Positions 1-7,842 of a stretch of DNA of 18,745 bases are shown here, piece by piece. Below the pieces are notes generated by a model, which was given only the letters and a program-made list of their open reading frames with translations, made no database searches and was not told where the DNA came from. Each line of letters starts with the position of its first letter. Position 1 is the first letter of the stretch. The position numbers and the translations under genes were made by a program. The stretch is from Clostridiaceae bacterium UBA6110 (GTDB lineage Bacteria; Bacillota; Clostridia; Clostridiales; Clostridiaceae), in NCBI GenBank assembly GCA_002428415.1, contig DIWI01000048.1, positions 1 through 18,745 of the forward strand, read 5' to 3'.

Positions 1-594
1 TTCAGGAAGGACCTGAAGGAGCTTGAGGAAATCCTTGACCCCAGGATAACTGAAAGGCTGAACAGGAGATATACTATAAGGAGCCTTGACTACAGTAATC
101 TTGAAAGGGATGCGGAAATCTATACTAATGTCAATAATGATTCATTCAAAGACCATCTTTTCTACTATCCGAGAAAGGCTGAGGAGGACCTTGAGCTGTT
201 CAGGGACTTCAAGCCGCTGCTAAAAGCTCAGAATCTGCTCTTTGCATACAAAGGCGATGAGCCTGTGGGCTTCATGCTTTGGTATCCTGATTTCAATGAA
301 CTGATGAGACCTGATGAGACTCTTGGATTAGGTACTGTCATAAAGAACCGGATCTTCGGAAATAGGATCAGAACGGTTAAGATAGTTGAGATGGGGGTCT
401 TGCCAAGAGAGCAGCGATATGGAGCAGTACTTGCTCTCCTTAACAGGGTCTTTGAGATATGCATCGGGAAATACGACACCTTCGAATCTGGCTGGATACT
501 TGAATCGAACGACAACTCAAGGCTTCTAGGAGTAAGGATGACAGATTCCGTCTACAAGCGATACAAGGCATATATCAAGGACGTGAATGTATGA
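1..594 (+). CDS. GNAT-family N-acyltransferase, 5' truncated
   Basis: The reading frame is open from base 1 to the TGA at 592-594, so 197 residues are visible and the true start lies upstream of the window. An internal ATG at 265 should not be taken as the start, because the frame upstream of it reads as the same protein. The visible part has GNAT-like features: a strand ending in EPVGFMLWYPDF (about residues 83-94), then VEMGVLPREQRYGAVLALL (about 130-148), which matches the acetyl-CoA-binding motif A region, and a C-terminal SNDNSRLLGVRMTDSVYKRYK segment typical of family tails. The canonical Q/RxxGxG/A loop is degenerate here (REQRYGA). The stop overlaps the next start by four bases (ATGA), so the two are probably translationally coupled. 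The acyl donor and acceptor cannot be read from sequence. Its place before another GNAT protein and four radical SAM enzymes suggests acylation of a biosynthetic intermediate. Confidence 0.75.
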   Translation, partial: FRKDLKELEEILDPRITERLNRRYTIRSLDYSNLERDAEIYTNVNNDSFKDHLFYYPRKAEEDLELFRDFKPLLKAQNLLFAYKGDEPVGFMLWYPDFNELMRPDETLGLGTVIKNRIFGNRIRTVKIVEMGVLPREQRYGAVLALLNRVFEICIGKYDTFESGWILESNDNSRLLGVRMTDSVYKRYKAYIKDVNV

Positions 595-1583
595 TAAGCT
601 TCAAAAGCATCAGGGAACTAACTGCTTGGGCAGGTTCATCAGAACCGGACGAAATCAATAGCAGGCTTAAGATGCTTCTTGAGAAAAACGCAGATACCAT
701 GGAGCTTCTTCATGTACTGGAGGAAACCAACCCCTGCGGTCAGGAATATGTTGTAGTCAATGATGCGATTATAGTGACGTACAGTCTGAAGCTTAACCTT
801 CTGACCTTCATGAAAAGGTCTCTGAAGGCTGATGCAAGGATTATTGGACTGCCCATTTCAATGAGCAGGAGCGGTATAATCGCACCGGATGAAGCTTCAG
901 GAAGAAAGGCAGCCCTTGAGGTGATTAAGGAACAAAAAGGCCTGACTGTAGCGCTTAATATGGATTATAGGCTAAGCGGAAACTCACTGACCCTTTCAAA
1001 CTTTGTGTTTATCAACCGGTTCAGGGATTTTGATGAATATCTCATGGCAATGAGGTCCTCATACAGGAGGAACGTACTTGGTGTGATTGAAGAAGGAAAT
1101 GGGCTTGTATTCAGAAGGATTGACCCTTTAGCCTTCACAAACGGGCATCATCTGCTCTACAGGAGCGTTGTCGAAAGGTCTGATTATCCCCTGGAGATTT
1201 TACCCATTGAGTTCTTCAGAAGGTATGACAGCGAAATCATAGAGGTACGAGGAAATGGCGGCAGGCTACTTGCAGTCCTTGTGCTTAAAGGATTTGGTGA
1301 CACCCTGACCTTCATGTTCTGCGGATTCAGGAGGGAAGAGGGAGTAAGCCTGTATCACAACCTTTTGCTATACGTCATAAGGAAGGGAATTGAAGAGGGC
1401 TATGCAAGGATAGACATGGGTCAGACCTCAGAGGAAGCAAAGCTTCGTCTGGGCTGCACAGAGGAGACAAAGCACCTGCTTGTGCACCATGGGAATACAT
1501 TGGCAAATTCTGTCATCCGCCTGGCCTCAGGTCGCTTCTCATATAGGAGATATAAGGTTCTGCACAGGGTATTCAGGACCTGA
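591..1583 (+). CDS. FemAB/BioF2-like GNAT acyltransferase
   Basis: This is a 330-residue protein whose ATG overlaps the previous stop (ATGA); AAGGA lies nine bases upstream. The N-terminal third (about 1-130) is not recognisable to me. The rest looks like the GNAT superfamily branch often called acetyltransferase_6, BioF2-like or peptidogalycan-type. The segment EYLMAMRSSYRRNVLG (149-164) resembles the 'single helix with basic residues' that opens that domain. The signature D-M-G-Q-T-S...K-x-R-L-G-C (275-289) resembles the family's 'xGxT/N...K...G' strand-helix near the C terminus. FemAB-type relatives add amino acids or acyl groups to cell-wall or lipid substrates; the substrate here is unknown. 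It probably works with the upstream GNAT protein and the downstream radical SAM enzymes, since gaps are short and all run the same way. No signal peptide or membrane segment is seen, so it should be cytoplasmic. Confidence 0.65.
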   Translation: MISFKSIRELTAWAGSSEPDEINSRLKMLLEKNADTMELLHVLEETNPCGQEYVVVNDAIIVTYSLKLNLLTFMKRSLKADARIIGLPISMSRSGIIAPDEASGRKAALEVIKEQKGLTVALNMDYRLSGNSLTLSNFVFINRFRDFDEYLMAMRSSYRRNVLGVIEEGNGLVFRRIDPLAFTNGHHLLYRSVVERSDYPLEILPIEFFRRYDSEIIEVRGNGGRLLAVLVLKGFGDTLTFMFCGFRREEGVSLYHNLLLYVIRKGIEEGYARIDMGQTSEEAKLRLGCTEETKHLLVHHGNTLANSVIRLASGRFSYRRYKVLHRVFRT

Positions 1584-1627
1584 TAAGAATTATAGGAAGC
1601 TTTATTCATCAGCAATCTGGAGGATAT

Positions 1628-2959
1628 ATGAGGGTATTTCTAAAGAAGGCAAGGGCAAGGACACCGTTCTCCATCCTCGACCCTGTAAGGGTTGAGCCGC
1701 TGGAGCTCGCTTATCTTAAGGCGGCAGCAGAGGAGACTGGAGCGGCAGCCAATATCATCGACGACCTGTTCGGGCTGAGAGAACCAAAGGTTATTCCTGA
1801 TGTCCTGGTTATTACAGGCTACAATACAGCAGAGAGTAAGATCCTTGAAGAGGCAGAAACATACAAGACAAGATTTCCAAAGGTGAAGATAATCGTAGGA
1901 GGGACCCATGCTGAAAGGAACAGCAGGGACTTTCATTCGCCATACGTGGATTTCGTTGTACACAGCTCAGACCTTCAGGTGTTCATGGATATTTTAGGGT
2001 TTGTGGATGGAAGGCTTGAGGAGCTAAAATCGTCTGGCTTCGACATGCAAATGGCAGGAGAGTGGATCATTGGAATATCTAGACCCGTTACCGTGAAGCC
2101 ACTGATAAAGCCTGACAGGTCCCTGACTGAAGCTGTAATAGGAAAAACCAGGTACCTGGACAAGAGAAGGGTAGCACTTGTAAAGGGAAGGACAGGCTGT
2201 CCCTATAAGTGCGATTTCTGCTACTGCAGGCTTCTAAATGATGGGAAACACATAGCAGGTGACTTTGGGGATATTCTTGATGAATCACTAGAGCTTGATG
2301 CTGAATATATTTGGGTGGTTGATGATGTGTTCCTAGCGTCAAGGAAAGATGCACTGGATTTCATTGATGCAGCTGAAGGCAGGTGCAGGAGGGTGAATCT
2401 CATAGCATACCTCAGGGCTGATTTCATACTGAAGAACAGGGACCTGCTTGAAAAGCTTAAGGTATGCGGCCTTGGAGAGGTTATTGTAGGCTTCGAAGCA
2501 ACCAGTAACGCTGAGCTTGATGAATACAACAAGCAGACCGATGCCCTGGATTATCCTGAGGTAATAAGAATACTCAGAGAGGCTGAAATAGACCTGACAG
2601 CTCTATTCATGGTAAGTCCTGACTACAGGATTTCAGATTTCAGGAAGCTGTCAGGATTCCTGCGGGACAACCAGATAGATACCTATACTATTTCCATACT
2701 CACACCTATCAAGGGAACTGATGGGTATGAGGAGATGAAGGAAAAGCTTCTTACGGACAATCCGGAAAGGTTTGACTTCCTGCATCTGGTGACGAAGCCA
2801 CGTCTTCCGGCACCGATATTCTATATGATGTTCGTGTGGTTGCACCTAGGACTTTTAAGGTCAAAAAGGATCCGGTCATTCATAGGGCAGATCCTGAAAA
2901 GGAAGAAAATCACCAGGCAACCGGACAGGCCAGAAACAAACTGGAAAGAATATTCATGA
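1628..2959 (+). CDS. B12-binding radical SAM enzyme (paralogue 1 of the cluster)
   Basis: This 443-residue protein is read from an ATG with GGAGG four bases upstream. Residues 1-125 form a Rossmann-like cobalamin-binding domain ending in I-I-V-G-G-T-H-A-E (about 88-96); the classic DxHxxG cobalamin-ligand motif is absent. The radical SAM core follows, with its 4Fe-4S motif C191-PYK-C195-DF-C198, then an extra Cys at 200. Downstream come an acidic VVDD strand (about 231-234) and V-G-F-E. Members of this class use SAM to generate a 5'-deoxyadenosyl radical and often methylate or couple unactivated carbons through methylcobalamin. The C-terminal region aligns by eye with the enzymes starting at 3608 and 6298 (shared pattern L-D-x-Y-x-K, then a hydrophobic strand, P-D and D-F-R-K), so these three look like paralogues. 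The C terminus ends in a basic tail (K-R-K-K...). Substrate unknown. Confidence 0.85.
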   Translation: MRVFLKKARARTPFSILDPVRVEPLELAYLKAAAEETGAAANIIDDLFGLREPKVIPDVLVITGYNTAESKILEEAETYKTRFPKVKIIVGGTHAERNSRDFHSPYVDFVVHSSDLQVFMDILGFVDGRLEELKSSGFDMQMAGEWIIGISRPVTVKPLIKPDRSLTEAVIGKTRYLDKRRVALVKGRTGCPYKCDFCYCRLLNDGKHIAGDFGDILDESLELDAEYIWVVDDVFLASRKDALDFIDAAEGRCRRVNLIAYLRADFILKNRDLLEKLKVCGLGEVIVGFEATSNAELDEYNKQTDALDYPEVIRILREAEIDLTALFMVSPDYRISDFRKLSGFLRDNQIDTYTISILTPIKGTDGYEEMKEKLLTDNPERFDFLHLVTKPRLPAPIFYMMFVWLHLGLLRSKRIRSFIGQILKRKKITRQPDRPETNWKEYS

Positions 2960-2975
2960 GGACAAGGAGATACTG

Positions 2976-3608
2976 ATGTCAGCTAAAATATGGGACTTCT
3001 GGGCAGACAGATACGACAGGCTTTGGGTGCAGAAGCACAGCCTTGGGCCGACAAGGGAATATATTCTTGAGAAGCTTCAGGAACTGCAGATGGGCAGGAA
3101 TAACCTTCTTGACCTTGGCTGCGGTCCGGGGGAGCTGCTTCATGAGATATGGAAGAGGTATCCGAAGCTTAAGCTTACCGGGGTCGACTACTCTGAAAGG
3201 ATGCTTGAGGTATCAAGGAAGAGGAACATTGGGGCCTGCCATGAACTCATGGATGCCATGCATATTGACAGACTTGAAGGAAGGTTCGACATCATAACTT
3301 GTACTCACTCCCTTCCTTACTATAGGGATCCAAAGGTTGTTCTCCACAAGCTGAGCGGCCTCATGACAATGAATGGAAGGCTTCTTGTGGGGTTTGCAAG
3401 CGGCGACAGTGTCTTTGACAAGGTAATGCTGGCGGGAGTGAAGCTTACGACTGGCAAGGCGAACTATCCTTCAGACAGGGAGTTCAGGGAAATGGTTAAA
3501 AGTGATTTCAACGTTCTGGATATGAAGATAATCAAACGGGCATTCTACATGCCGAGGATTGCAGTATATACGCTTTCGATAAAGACTGACAACAGGGAGA
3601 GATGCTGA
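2976..3608 (+). CDS. Class I SAM-dependent methyltransferase
   Basis: This is a 210-residue protein with AAGGAG six bases before its ATG. SAM-binding motif I is clear (L-L-D-L-G-C-G-P-G-E, residues 44-53), followed by the acidic strand T-G-V-D-Y-S (68-73) and an F-D-I-I-T-C strand near 104-109. The length and arrangement fit the small methyltransferase_11/25 type, which methylates O, N or activated C on small molecules. The N terminus (W-D-F-W-A-D-R-Y-D) is the usual SAM-clamping helix. It sits between two B12-radical SAM genes, 16 bases after the first, and its stop overlaps the start of the next by one base (TGATG), so it belongs to the same operon and probably the same pathway. No membrane segment is seen. 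The acceptor is not identifiable. A ubiquinone/menaquinone-type methyltransferase is an alternative reading that the context does not support. Confidence 0.85.
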   Translation: MSAKIWDFWADRYDRLWVQKHSLGPTREYILEKLQELQMGRNNLLDLGCGPGELLHEIWKRYPKLKLTGVDYSERMLEVSRKRNIGACHELMDAMHIDRLEGRFDIITCTHSLPYYRDPKVVLHKLSGLMTMNGRLLVGFASGDSVFDKVMLAGVKLTTGKANYPSDREFREMVKSDFNVLDMKIIKRAFYMPRIAVYTLSIKTDNRERC

Positions 3609-4972
3609 TGGAAGTGCTGCTTGTAAGACCGAGACCGCACAAGGAAACCATAGGGCTTCAGCATGTCATGGTTTGCGAGCCGCTGGAGCTTGAATACCTG
3701 GTTTCAAATGTGCCTGATGGCATAAGGAAAAAGGTGAACCTTGAGATCTGCGACATGATACTGGAGAAGGAGTCATTTTTAAGCATCCTTAAACGGAAGA
3801 AGCCTGACTTGGTGGTATTTACAGGCTACATAACCCACGTCGGGACCATAAAGGCTATGTGCACTGAGGTTAAGAGGCTTTTTCCAGATGCTTTGACAGG
3901 AGTAGGAGGAGTCCATGCGGAGGTTGTACCTGAAGATTTCACGGATCCCTCCCTTGACTTCATATACTCAAAGAATGGCATAGACGGCTTCAACATGACT
4001 CTGAAGGGAATGCTTGAAGGCAGGTCTGTTTCTGAAATCAGGTACAGCATTGAAAACTCAGATGAAATGAAGCTCTCATTCCAACACAGGCATCCCGACA
4101 GGAAATCAGTAGAGAAATACAGAGCTGAATACTACTACATGTTCCACAGGCCTTGTGCCCTCATCAAGACCTCATACGGCTGTCCCTACAACTGCAGCTT
4201 CTGTTTCTGCAAGGAGATAACGGGAGGAAAATACTTCACCCGTGAGCTGAAGGATGTTATGGATGAACTGGAGGGCATTGAAGAGAAGGAAATATATATT
4301 GTTGATGATGATTTCCTGTTCAGCAAAGGGAGGATAAGGGAATTCCTGAGGCTTCTGAAGGAAAGAGGAATCGAGAAGAAATTCCTTGTTTACGGAAGGG
4401 CTGACTTTGTAGCAGAAAACAAGGATATTCTGAGGGAATTCAGGGACCAGGGACTGCAGGCTGTCATTGTGGGACTCGAATCAATCAGGGGAAGTGACCT
4501 TGATTCGTACAAGAAGGGAACGGATATAGACATCAATGAAAGGGCTGTTAAGGTGCTGCTGGAGCTTGGGATCGAGCTTTATGCAACTCTTATCATACCT
4601 CTTGATTTTTCAAGGAAGGACTTTTCTGACCTTACCACCTGGGTCAGGAGGCTTGGCATAAGGTTTGTGAACCTTCAGCCGCTGACACCACTCCCGGGGA
4701 CATCAATATTCAGTGAATACGAGGACAAGCTGCTTTATCCGAGGGATGCATACGAGATGTGGGATATGGCTCATGTGGTCCTAAAGCCCGAGCACATGGG
4801 AATAAGAGCCTTCTACCTTGAAATCGTAAAGGCCTATTACAGGATAGTGATGAGGCCTAAGAACGTACTGGCTCTGATAAGAAGGTACGGTCTGTCAATG
4901 AACCTTAAGATGCTGGCTGGAAGCAGCAGGGTTACCATGCAGTATCTGGGAAAGGTGGCAAGAGGGATATGA
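3608..4972 (+). CDS. B12-binding radical SAM enzyme (paralogue 2)
   Basis: The frame allows an ATG at 3602, but I choose 3608. AGGGAG at 3594-3599 is eight bases upstream of 3608, and the resulting N terminus (M-E-V-L-L-V-R-P-R-P) lines up with those of the next two radical SAM genes (M-K-I-L-L-I-Q-P and M-R-I-L-L-A-R-P). The product is 454 residues. A cobalamin-binding-type Rossmann domain ends in V-G-G-V-H-A-E (99-105). The radical SAM core has C192-PYN-C196-SF-C199 plus a fourth Cys at 201, the same C-x3-C-x2-C-x-C spacing as paralogue 1. An I-V-D-D-D strand and V-G-L-E follow. The C-terminal extension of roughly 100 residues, rich in aromatic and basic residues, is shared with paralogue 4 and could be a substrate or membrane-contact domain. 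The stop overlaps the next start (ATGA). Reaction and substrate are not known; radical C-methylation or C-C bond formation would be typical. Confidence 0.86.
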   Translation: MEVLLVRPRPHKETIGLQHVMVCEPLELEYLVSNVPDGIRKKVNLEICDMILEKESFLSILKRKKPDLVVFTGYITHVGTIKAMCTEVKRLFPDALTGVGGVHAEVVPEDFTDPSLDFIYSKNGIDGFNMTLKGMLEGRSVSEIRYSIENSDEMKLSFQHRHPDRKSVEKYRAEYYYMFHRPCALIKTSYGCPYNCSFCFCKEITGGKYFTRELKDVMDELEGIEEKEIYIVDDDFLFSKGRIREFLRLLKERGIEKKFLVYGRADFVAENKDILREFRDQGLQAVIVGLESIRGSDLDSYKKGTDIDINERAVKVLLELGIELYATLIIPLDFSRKDFSDLTTWVRRLGIRFVNLQPLTPLPGTSIFSEYEDKLLYPRDAYEMWDMAHVVLKPEHMGIRAFYLEIVKAYYRIVMRPKNVLALIRRYGLSMNLKMLAGSSRVTMQYLGKVARGI

Positions 4973-6288
4973 AGATACTTCTTATACAGCCAAGCCCCTA
5001 TGACAGAGGGAAAAAGCCCATAAAGAAGAAGAAGCTTTATTTTGTAGGCCTAGCACTGCCTCTTTTAGCTGCGCTGACACCTCCTGAACACGAGGTCGAG
5101 ATAATCCTTGAGATACTTGAGGACATCCCTTTTGATACTGATGCTGAGCTCATCGGGATAAGCTCCATGGGTCATGGGGTAATAAGATCAATTGATATTG
5201 CAGAAGAATTCAGAAGGCGCGGAAAGACTGTGGTCCTTGGGGGCTACATGGCGAGTCTCATGGCCGAGGAGGCAAAGAAATACTGCGATGCGGTTGTTGT
5301 TGGTGATGCTGAGCTTGTCTGGAGTGAGCTTATCAGCGATTATGAAAAAGGCGAGCTTAAGCCACTGTACGAGAACAGGCTTAAGAGAGGCTGGTTCACG
5401 ACGCCGCCTCCAAGGTTCGACCTTATAATGGACAAGAACCTTGGGGATTTCCTGCCAGTCCAGGCAGGAAGAGGCTGCCCGAATAGCTGCAGTTTCTGTT
5501 CAGTAGCCTGCCTTTACGAGGGCACATACATCAGGAAGAGCGTTGAAGAGGTCGTTAGGGACATAAGGCAGGTGAAGGAGCTGGGCTACAGCAAGTTCCT
5601 GCTTCTTGATGACAACATCTTCGCTGACAGGGTGTATCTGGGAAAGCTGCTTGAAGAGATCAAAGCACTGGACATGGAATGGATGAGCCAGTGCGACATA
5701 AGGATAGGAAGCGAGGACAAGCTTCTGAAGGCACTTAAGGACAGCGGCTGCACAACACTTTCCTTCGGGCTAGAGAGCATCACGAAAGAAAGCCTGAAGG
5801 CCATGGACAAGTCCTGGGCTAAGCCTGAAGACTATCCGAGGTTGATAAGGAACATCCAGGACCACGGGATTGACGTCTCAACAGAGATGGTTGTTGGAGG
5901 GGAAGCTGATACTCTGGAATCCATAAGGGCTACAAAGGACTTCATAGAGGATAACAAGATTTCCGTACCCAGATTCTACATACTTACACCGATACCCGGA
6001 ACAAGGTTCTTCAAGGACATTGAGAGGCAGGGAAGGCTAGTAAAGGAGGACATATACTCCTTTGACGGCACAGAGGCGGTATACACACACCCGAACATGA
6101 CGCCTGATGAACTGACAAAAGCCTATTGGGAGCTCTATGGGTCCCTTTTCACCATCAGGTCCATATTCAAAAGGAACATCTTCAGGAAGGAGTTCCTTAA
6201 AAAGCCTGGGAAATACCTTTTCTACACGGTTGTTAACCTATATTACAGATACCAGATAGGGCAGGGGATAACGCCTAATATATTCTAA
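4969..6288 (+). CDS. B12-binding radical SAM enzyme (third, BchE/HpnJ-like subtype)
   Basis: This 439-residue protein starts in the ATGA overlap with the preceding gene; GGTGG about ten bases upstream may serve as RBS. It has an N-terminal cobalamin-binding-type domain (about 1-135; V-L-G-G-Y-M-A-S at 89-96) and a radical SAM core with R-G-C170-PNS-C174-SF-C177. A further Cys at 181 is spaced differently from the extra Cys of paralogues 1 and 2. The LLLDDN strand, F-G-L-E-S and the canonical T-P-I-P-G-T segment are all present. The central region reads like the common B12-radical SAM type (BchE/HpnJ/P-methylase family) and lacks the divergent P-D...D-F-R-K segment of the other three. It is therefore a separate lineage recruited to the cluster, not another tandem copy. 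The C-terminal 60 residues are rich in K/R and aromatic residues (K-R-N-I-F, then a tyrosine-rich helix), which could favour membrane association. Confidence 0.86.
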   Translation: MKILLIQPSPYDRGKKPIKKKKLYFVGLALPLLAALTPPEHEVEIILEILEDIPFDTDAELIGISSMGHGVIRSIDIAEEFRRRGKTVVLGGYMASLMAEEAKKYCDAVVVGDAELVWSELISDYEKGELKPLYENRLKRGWFTTPPPRFDLIMDKNLGDFLPVQAGRGCPNSCSFCSVACLYEGTYIRKSVEEVVRDIRQVKELGYSKFLLLDDNIFADRVYLGKLLEEIKALDMEWMSQCDIRIGSEDKLLKALKDSGCTTLSFGLESITKESLKAMDKSWAKPEDYPRLIRNIQDHGIDVSTEMVVGGEADTLESIRATKDFIEDNKISVPRFYILTPIPGTRFFKDIERQGRLVKEDIYSFDGTEAVYTHPNMTPDELTKAYWELYGSLFTIRSIFKRNIFRKEFLKKPGKYLFYTVVNLYYRYQIGQGITPNIF

Positions 6289-6297
6289 GGAGCTAAA

Positions 6298-7665
6298 ATG
6301 AGGATACTTCTTGCAAGACCGCCAAGGCCGAAGCAGGCGATAACAGTCAGCGACTTCATGTTTTCCGAGCCTATAGGGCTTGAGATGATATACGGATTGC
6401 TTAAGGAAGAACATGATGTGGAGATCTTCGACATGATGGTCGAGAAGGGCAGCCTTAAGGACAAGGTTGTGGAATATCAGCCTAATGCTGTGGGAATAAC
6501 CAGCCTCTGCATAGATGTGGAGGTTGTAATTGCCCTTTGCCGAGAGGTTAAGGCAGCTAAGTCTGACATCGTGACCCTTGCAGGAGGAACGCAGGCATAT
6601 CTGGCTCCATTGTCATTTGCTGACGAGTCAGTGGACTACATCTTCGAGTATGTTGATGGTGAAAATATCAAGACCTTCTTCAGGGAGTTTGGCAGAGGAG
6701 CAGAGATTCCGTCACTTCCCGGAGTGCGTGCAAGCTCGGATGGCTACAAATCCCATGGCCCGAAGGGCAGGAACGGATACTTCCTGCCGGACAGGCAGTC
6801 TACTAAAAAATACAGGAACGAGTACTCGTATTTCGGGTACAGGCCTGCGGCAATAATGGAATATGGGATAGGATGTGAAAAGGCCTGCGACTTCTGCCTT
6901 AGGTGGAGGATCGAAGGCTTCAAGGAAGAGCTCCTGGACCTTGGGATTACAAGAAAGGACCTCGTGTCCATCGAAGAGGATACCATAATGCTCATGGACA
7001 ACGACTTCTTCGCAAGCGAGCTTAAGATAAGGACCTTCCTGGACCTTATCAGGGAACTGGGGCTTAGGAAGAACTTCATAGTGTATGCCTCAGTTAAGGG
7101 GATACTCGACTATGAACCTCTTGTCAGGGAGTTCCATGAACTGGGACTGAAGGCCGTTCTAGTAGGTTATGAGACCTTCAGCGATGAGGAACTGGATATC
7201 TACAGGAAAAAGTCAGATACGTCAGACAACCTTAAAGCCGCAAAAATACTGAAGGATATCGGAATCGACGTATGGGCATCTTTCATGGCTCATCCTGACT
7301 GGTCGGCAGATGACTTCAGGAAGTTCAGGAAATACATAGGCATCCTGAAGCCGCAGACAAGCTCAATCAATCCGCTGACACCATTCCCTAACCTTCCCAT
7401 GTACGGGAAGTACAAGGACAGGTTGCTCCATTCTGCCGAGGAATATGACAAGTGGTCCTTCGGTCAGGTGACAATAAAGCCATCCAATATGTCCCTGAGG
7501 CGGTATTACTATGAGCTGCTTATTACGAATCTTTATGTGAATCTGGTGGTCAACAGCAAGACCGAAATGCTGAGGCGATTTGGCATAGGCAACATAGTGA
7601 GGATCGCTGCAGGGTCCATGAAGACATTGTCCAGATACGTTAAACTGATGGCCAGTGCAGAATAG
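6298..7665 (+). CDS. B12-binding radical SAM enzyme (paralogue 4)
   Basis: This 455-residue protein is preceded by AAGGAG (6287-6292), which overlaps the previous gene's stop codon, so expression is coupled. A cobalamin-binding-type domain spans about 1-135 (A-G-G-T-Q-A-Y at 95-101; the His seen in paralogues 1 and 2 is Gln here). The 4Fe-4S motif is C193-EKA-C197-DF-C200, without the extra Cys two residues later that paralogues 1 and 2 carry. The helix after the cluster site is unusual (L-R-W-R-I-E-G). The C-terminal half matches paralogue 2 well by eye (L-D-I-Y-R-K-K-S-D, N-P-L-T-P-F-P and a K-P-S-N segment before an aromatic helix), supporting an origin by duplication. It is the last gene of the operon; a strong hairpin follows 20 bases after the stop. 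The substrate is unknown. Loss of the usual proline after the first Cys and of the extra Cys suggests a changed role. Confidence 0.84.
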   Translation: MRILLARPPRPKQAITVSDFMFSEPIGLEMIYGLLKEEHDVEIFDMMVEKGSLKDKVVEYQPNAVGITSLCIDVEVVIALCREVKAAKSDIVTLAGGTQAYLAPLSFADESVDYIFEYVDGENIKTFFREFGRGAEIPSLPGVRASSDGYKSHGPKGRNGYFLPDRQSTKKYRNEYSYFGYRPAAIMEYGIGCEKACDFCLRWRIEGFKEELLDLGITRKDLVSIEEDTIMLMDNDFFASELKIRTFLDLIRELGLRKNFIVYASVKGILDYEPLVREFHELGLKAVLVGYETFSDEELDIYRKKSDTSDNLKAAKILKDIGIDVWASFMAHPDWSADDFRKFRKYIGILKPQTSSINPLTPFPNLPMYGKYKDRLLHSAEEYDKWSFGQVTIKPSNMSLRRYYYELLITNLYVNLVVNSKTEMLRRFGIGNIVRIAAGSMKTLSRYVKLMASAE

Positions 7666-7685
7666 AAACTGGATAAGATGATGTA

Positions 7686-7734
7686 AAAACCAGGATGAGC
7701 TATCCCAAGGCCGGGAATAACTCATCCTGGTTTT
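7686..7734. terminator. Bidirectional Rho-independent terminator
   Basis: A perfect 14-base inverted repeat, AAAACCAGGATGAG (7686-7699) and CTCATCCTGGTTTT (7721-7734), encloses a 21-base loop that can itself close with CCC/GGG. The A-run on one side and T-run on the other give a U-tract in both directions. This suits its place between the plus-strand radical SAM operon and the convergent dehydrogenase gene. Confidence 0.85.
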
Positions 7735-7801
7735 GTCAGCCAGACATACAGTTGACCATGCTCAGGCGGCAACCATATTGTCCCGTTAAGCAAGTAAAGA
7801 A

Positions 7802-7821
7802 GGAATTGAAATATCAATTCC
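7802..7821 (-). terminator. Hairpin just after the tartrate/malate dehydrogenase gene
   Basis: GGAATTGA and TCAATTCC form a perfect 8-bp stem around a 4-base loop, 21 bases past the end of the minus-strand gene. On the minus strand it is followed by the pyrimidine-rich TTCTTTACTT, a poor U-tract. It may be a weak terminator or a 3' stabiliser ahead of the stronger shared terminator at 7686-7734. Confidence 0.5.
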
Positions 7822-7842
7822 CCAAATGACTTTCATATTGCC

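Noticed and set aside
265..594. Separate 109-residue protein starting at ATG 265
   Set aside because: The frame is open to base 1 and reads as continuous GNAT-like sequence, so this is an internal Met of a gene truncated by the window edge.
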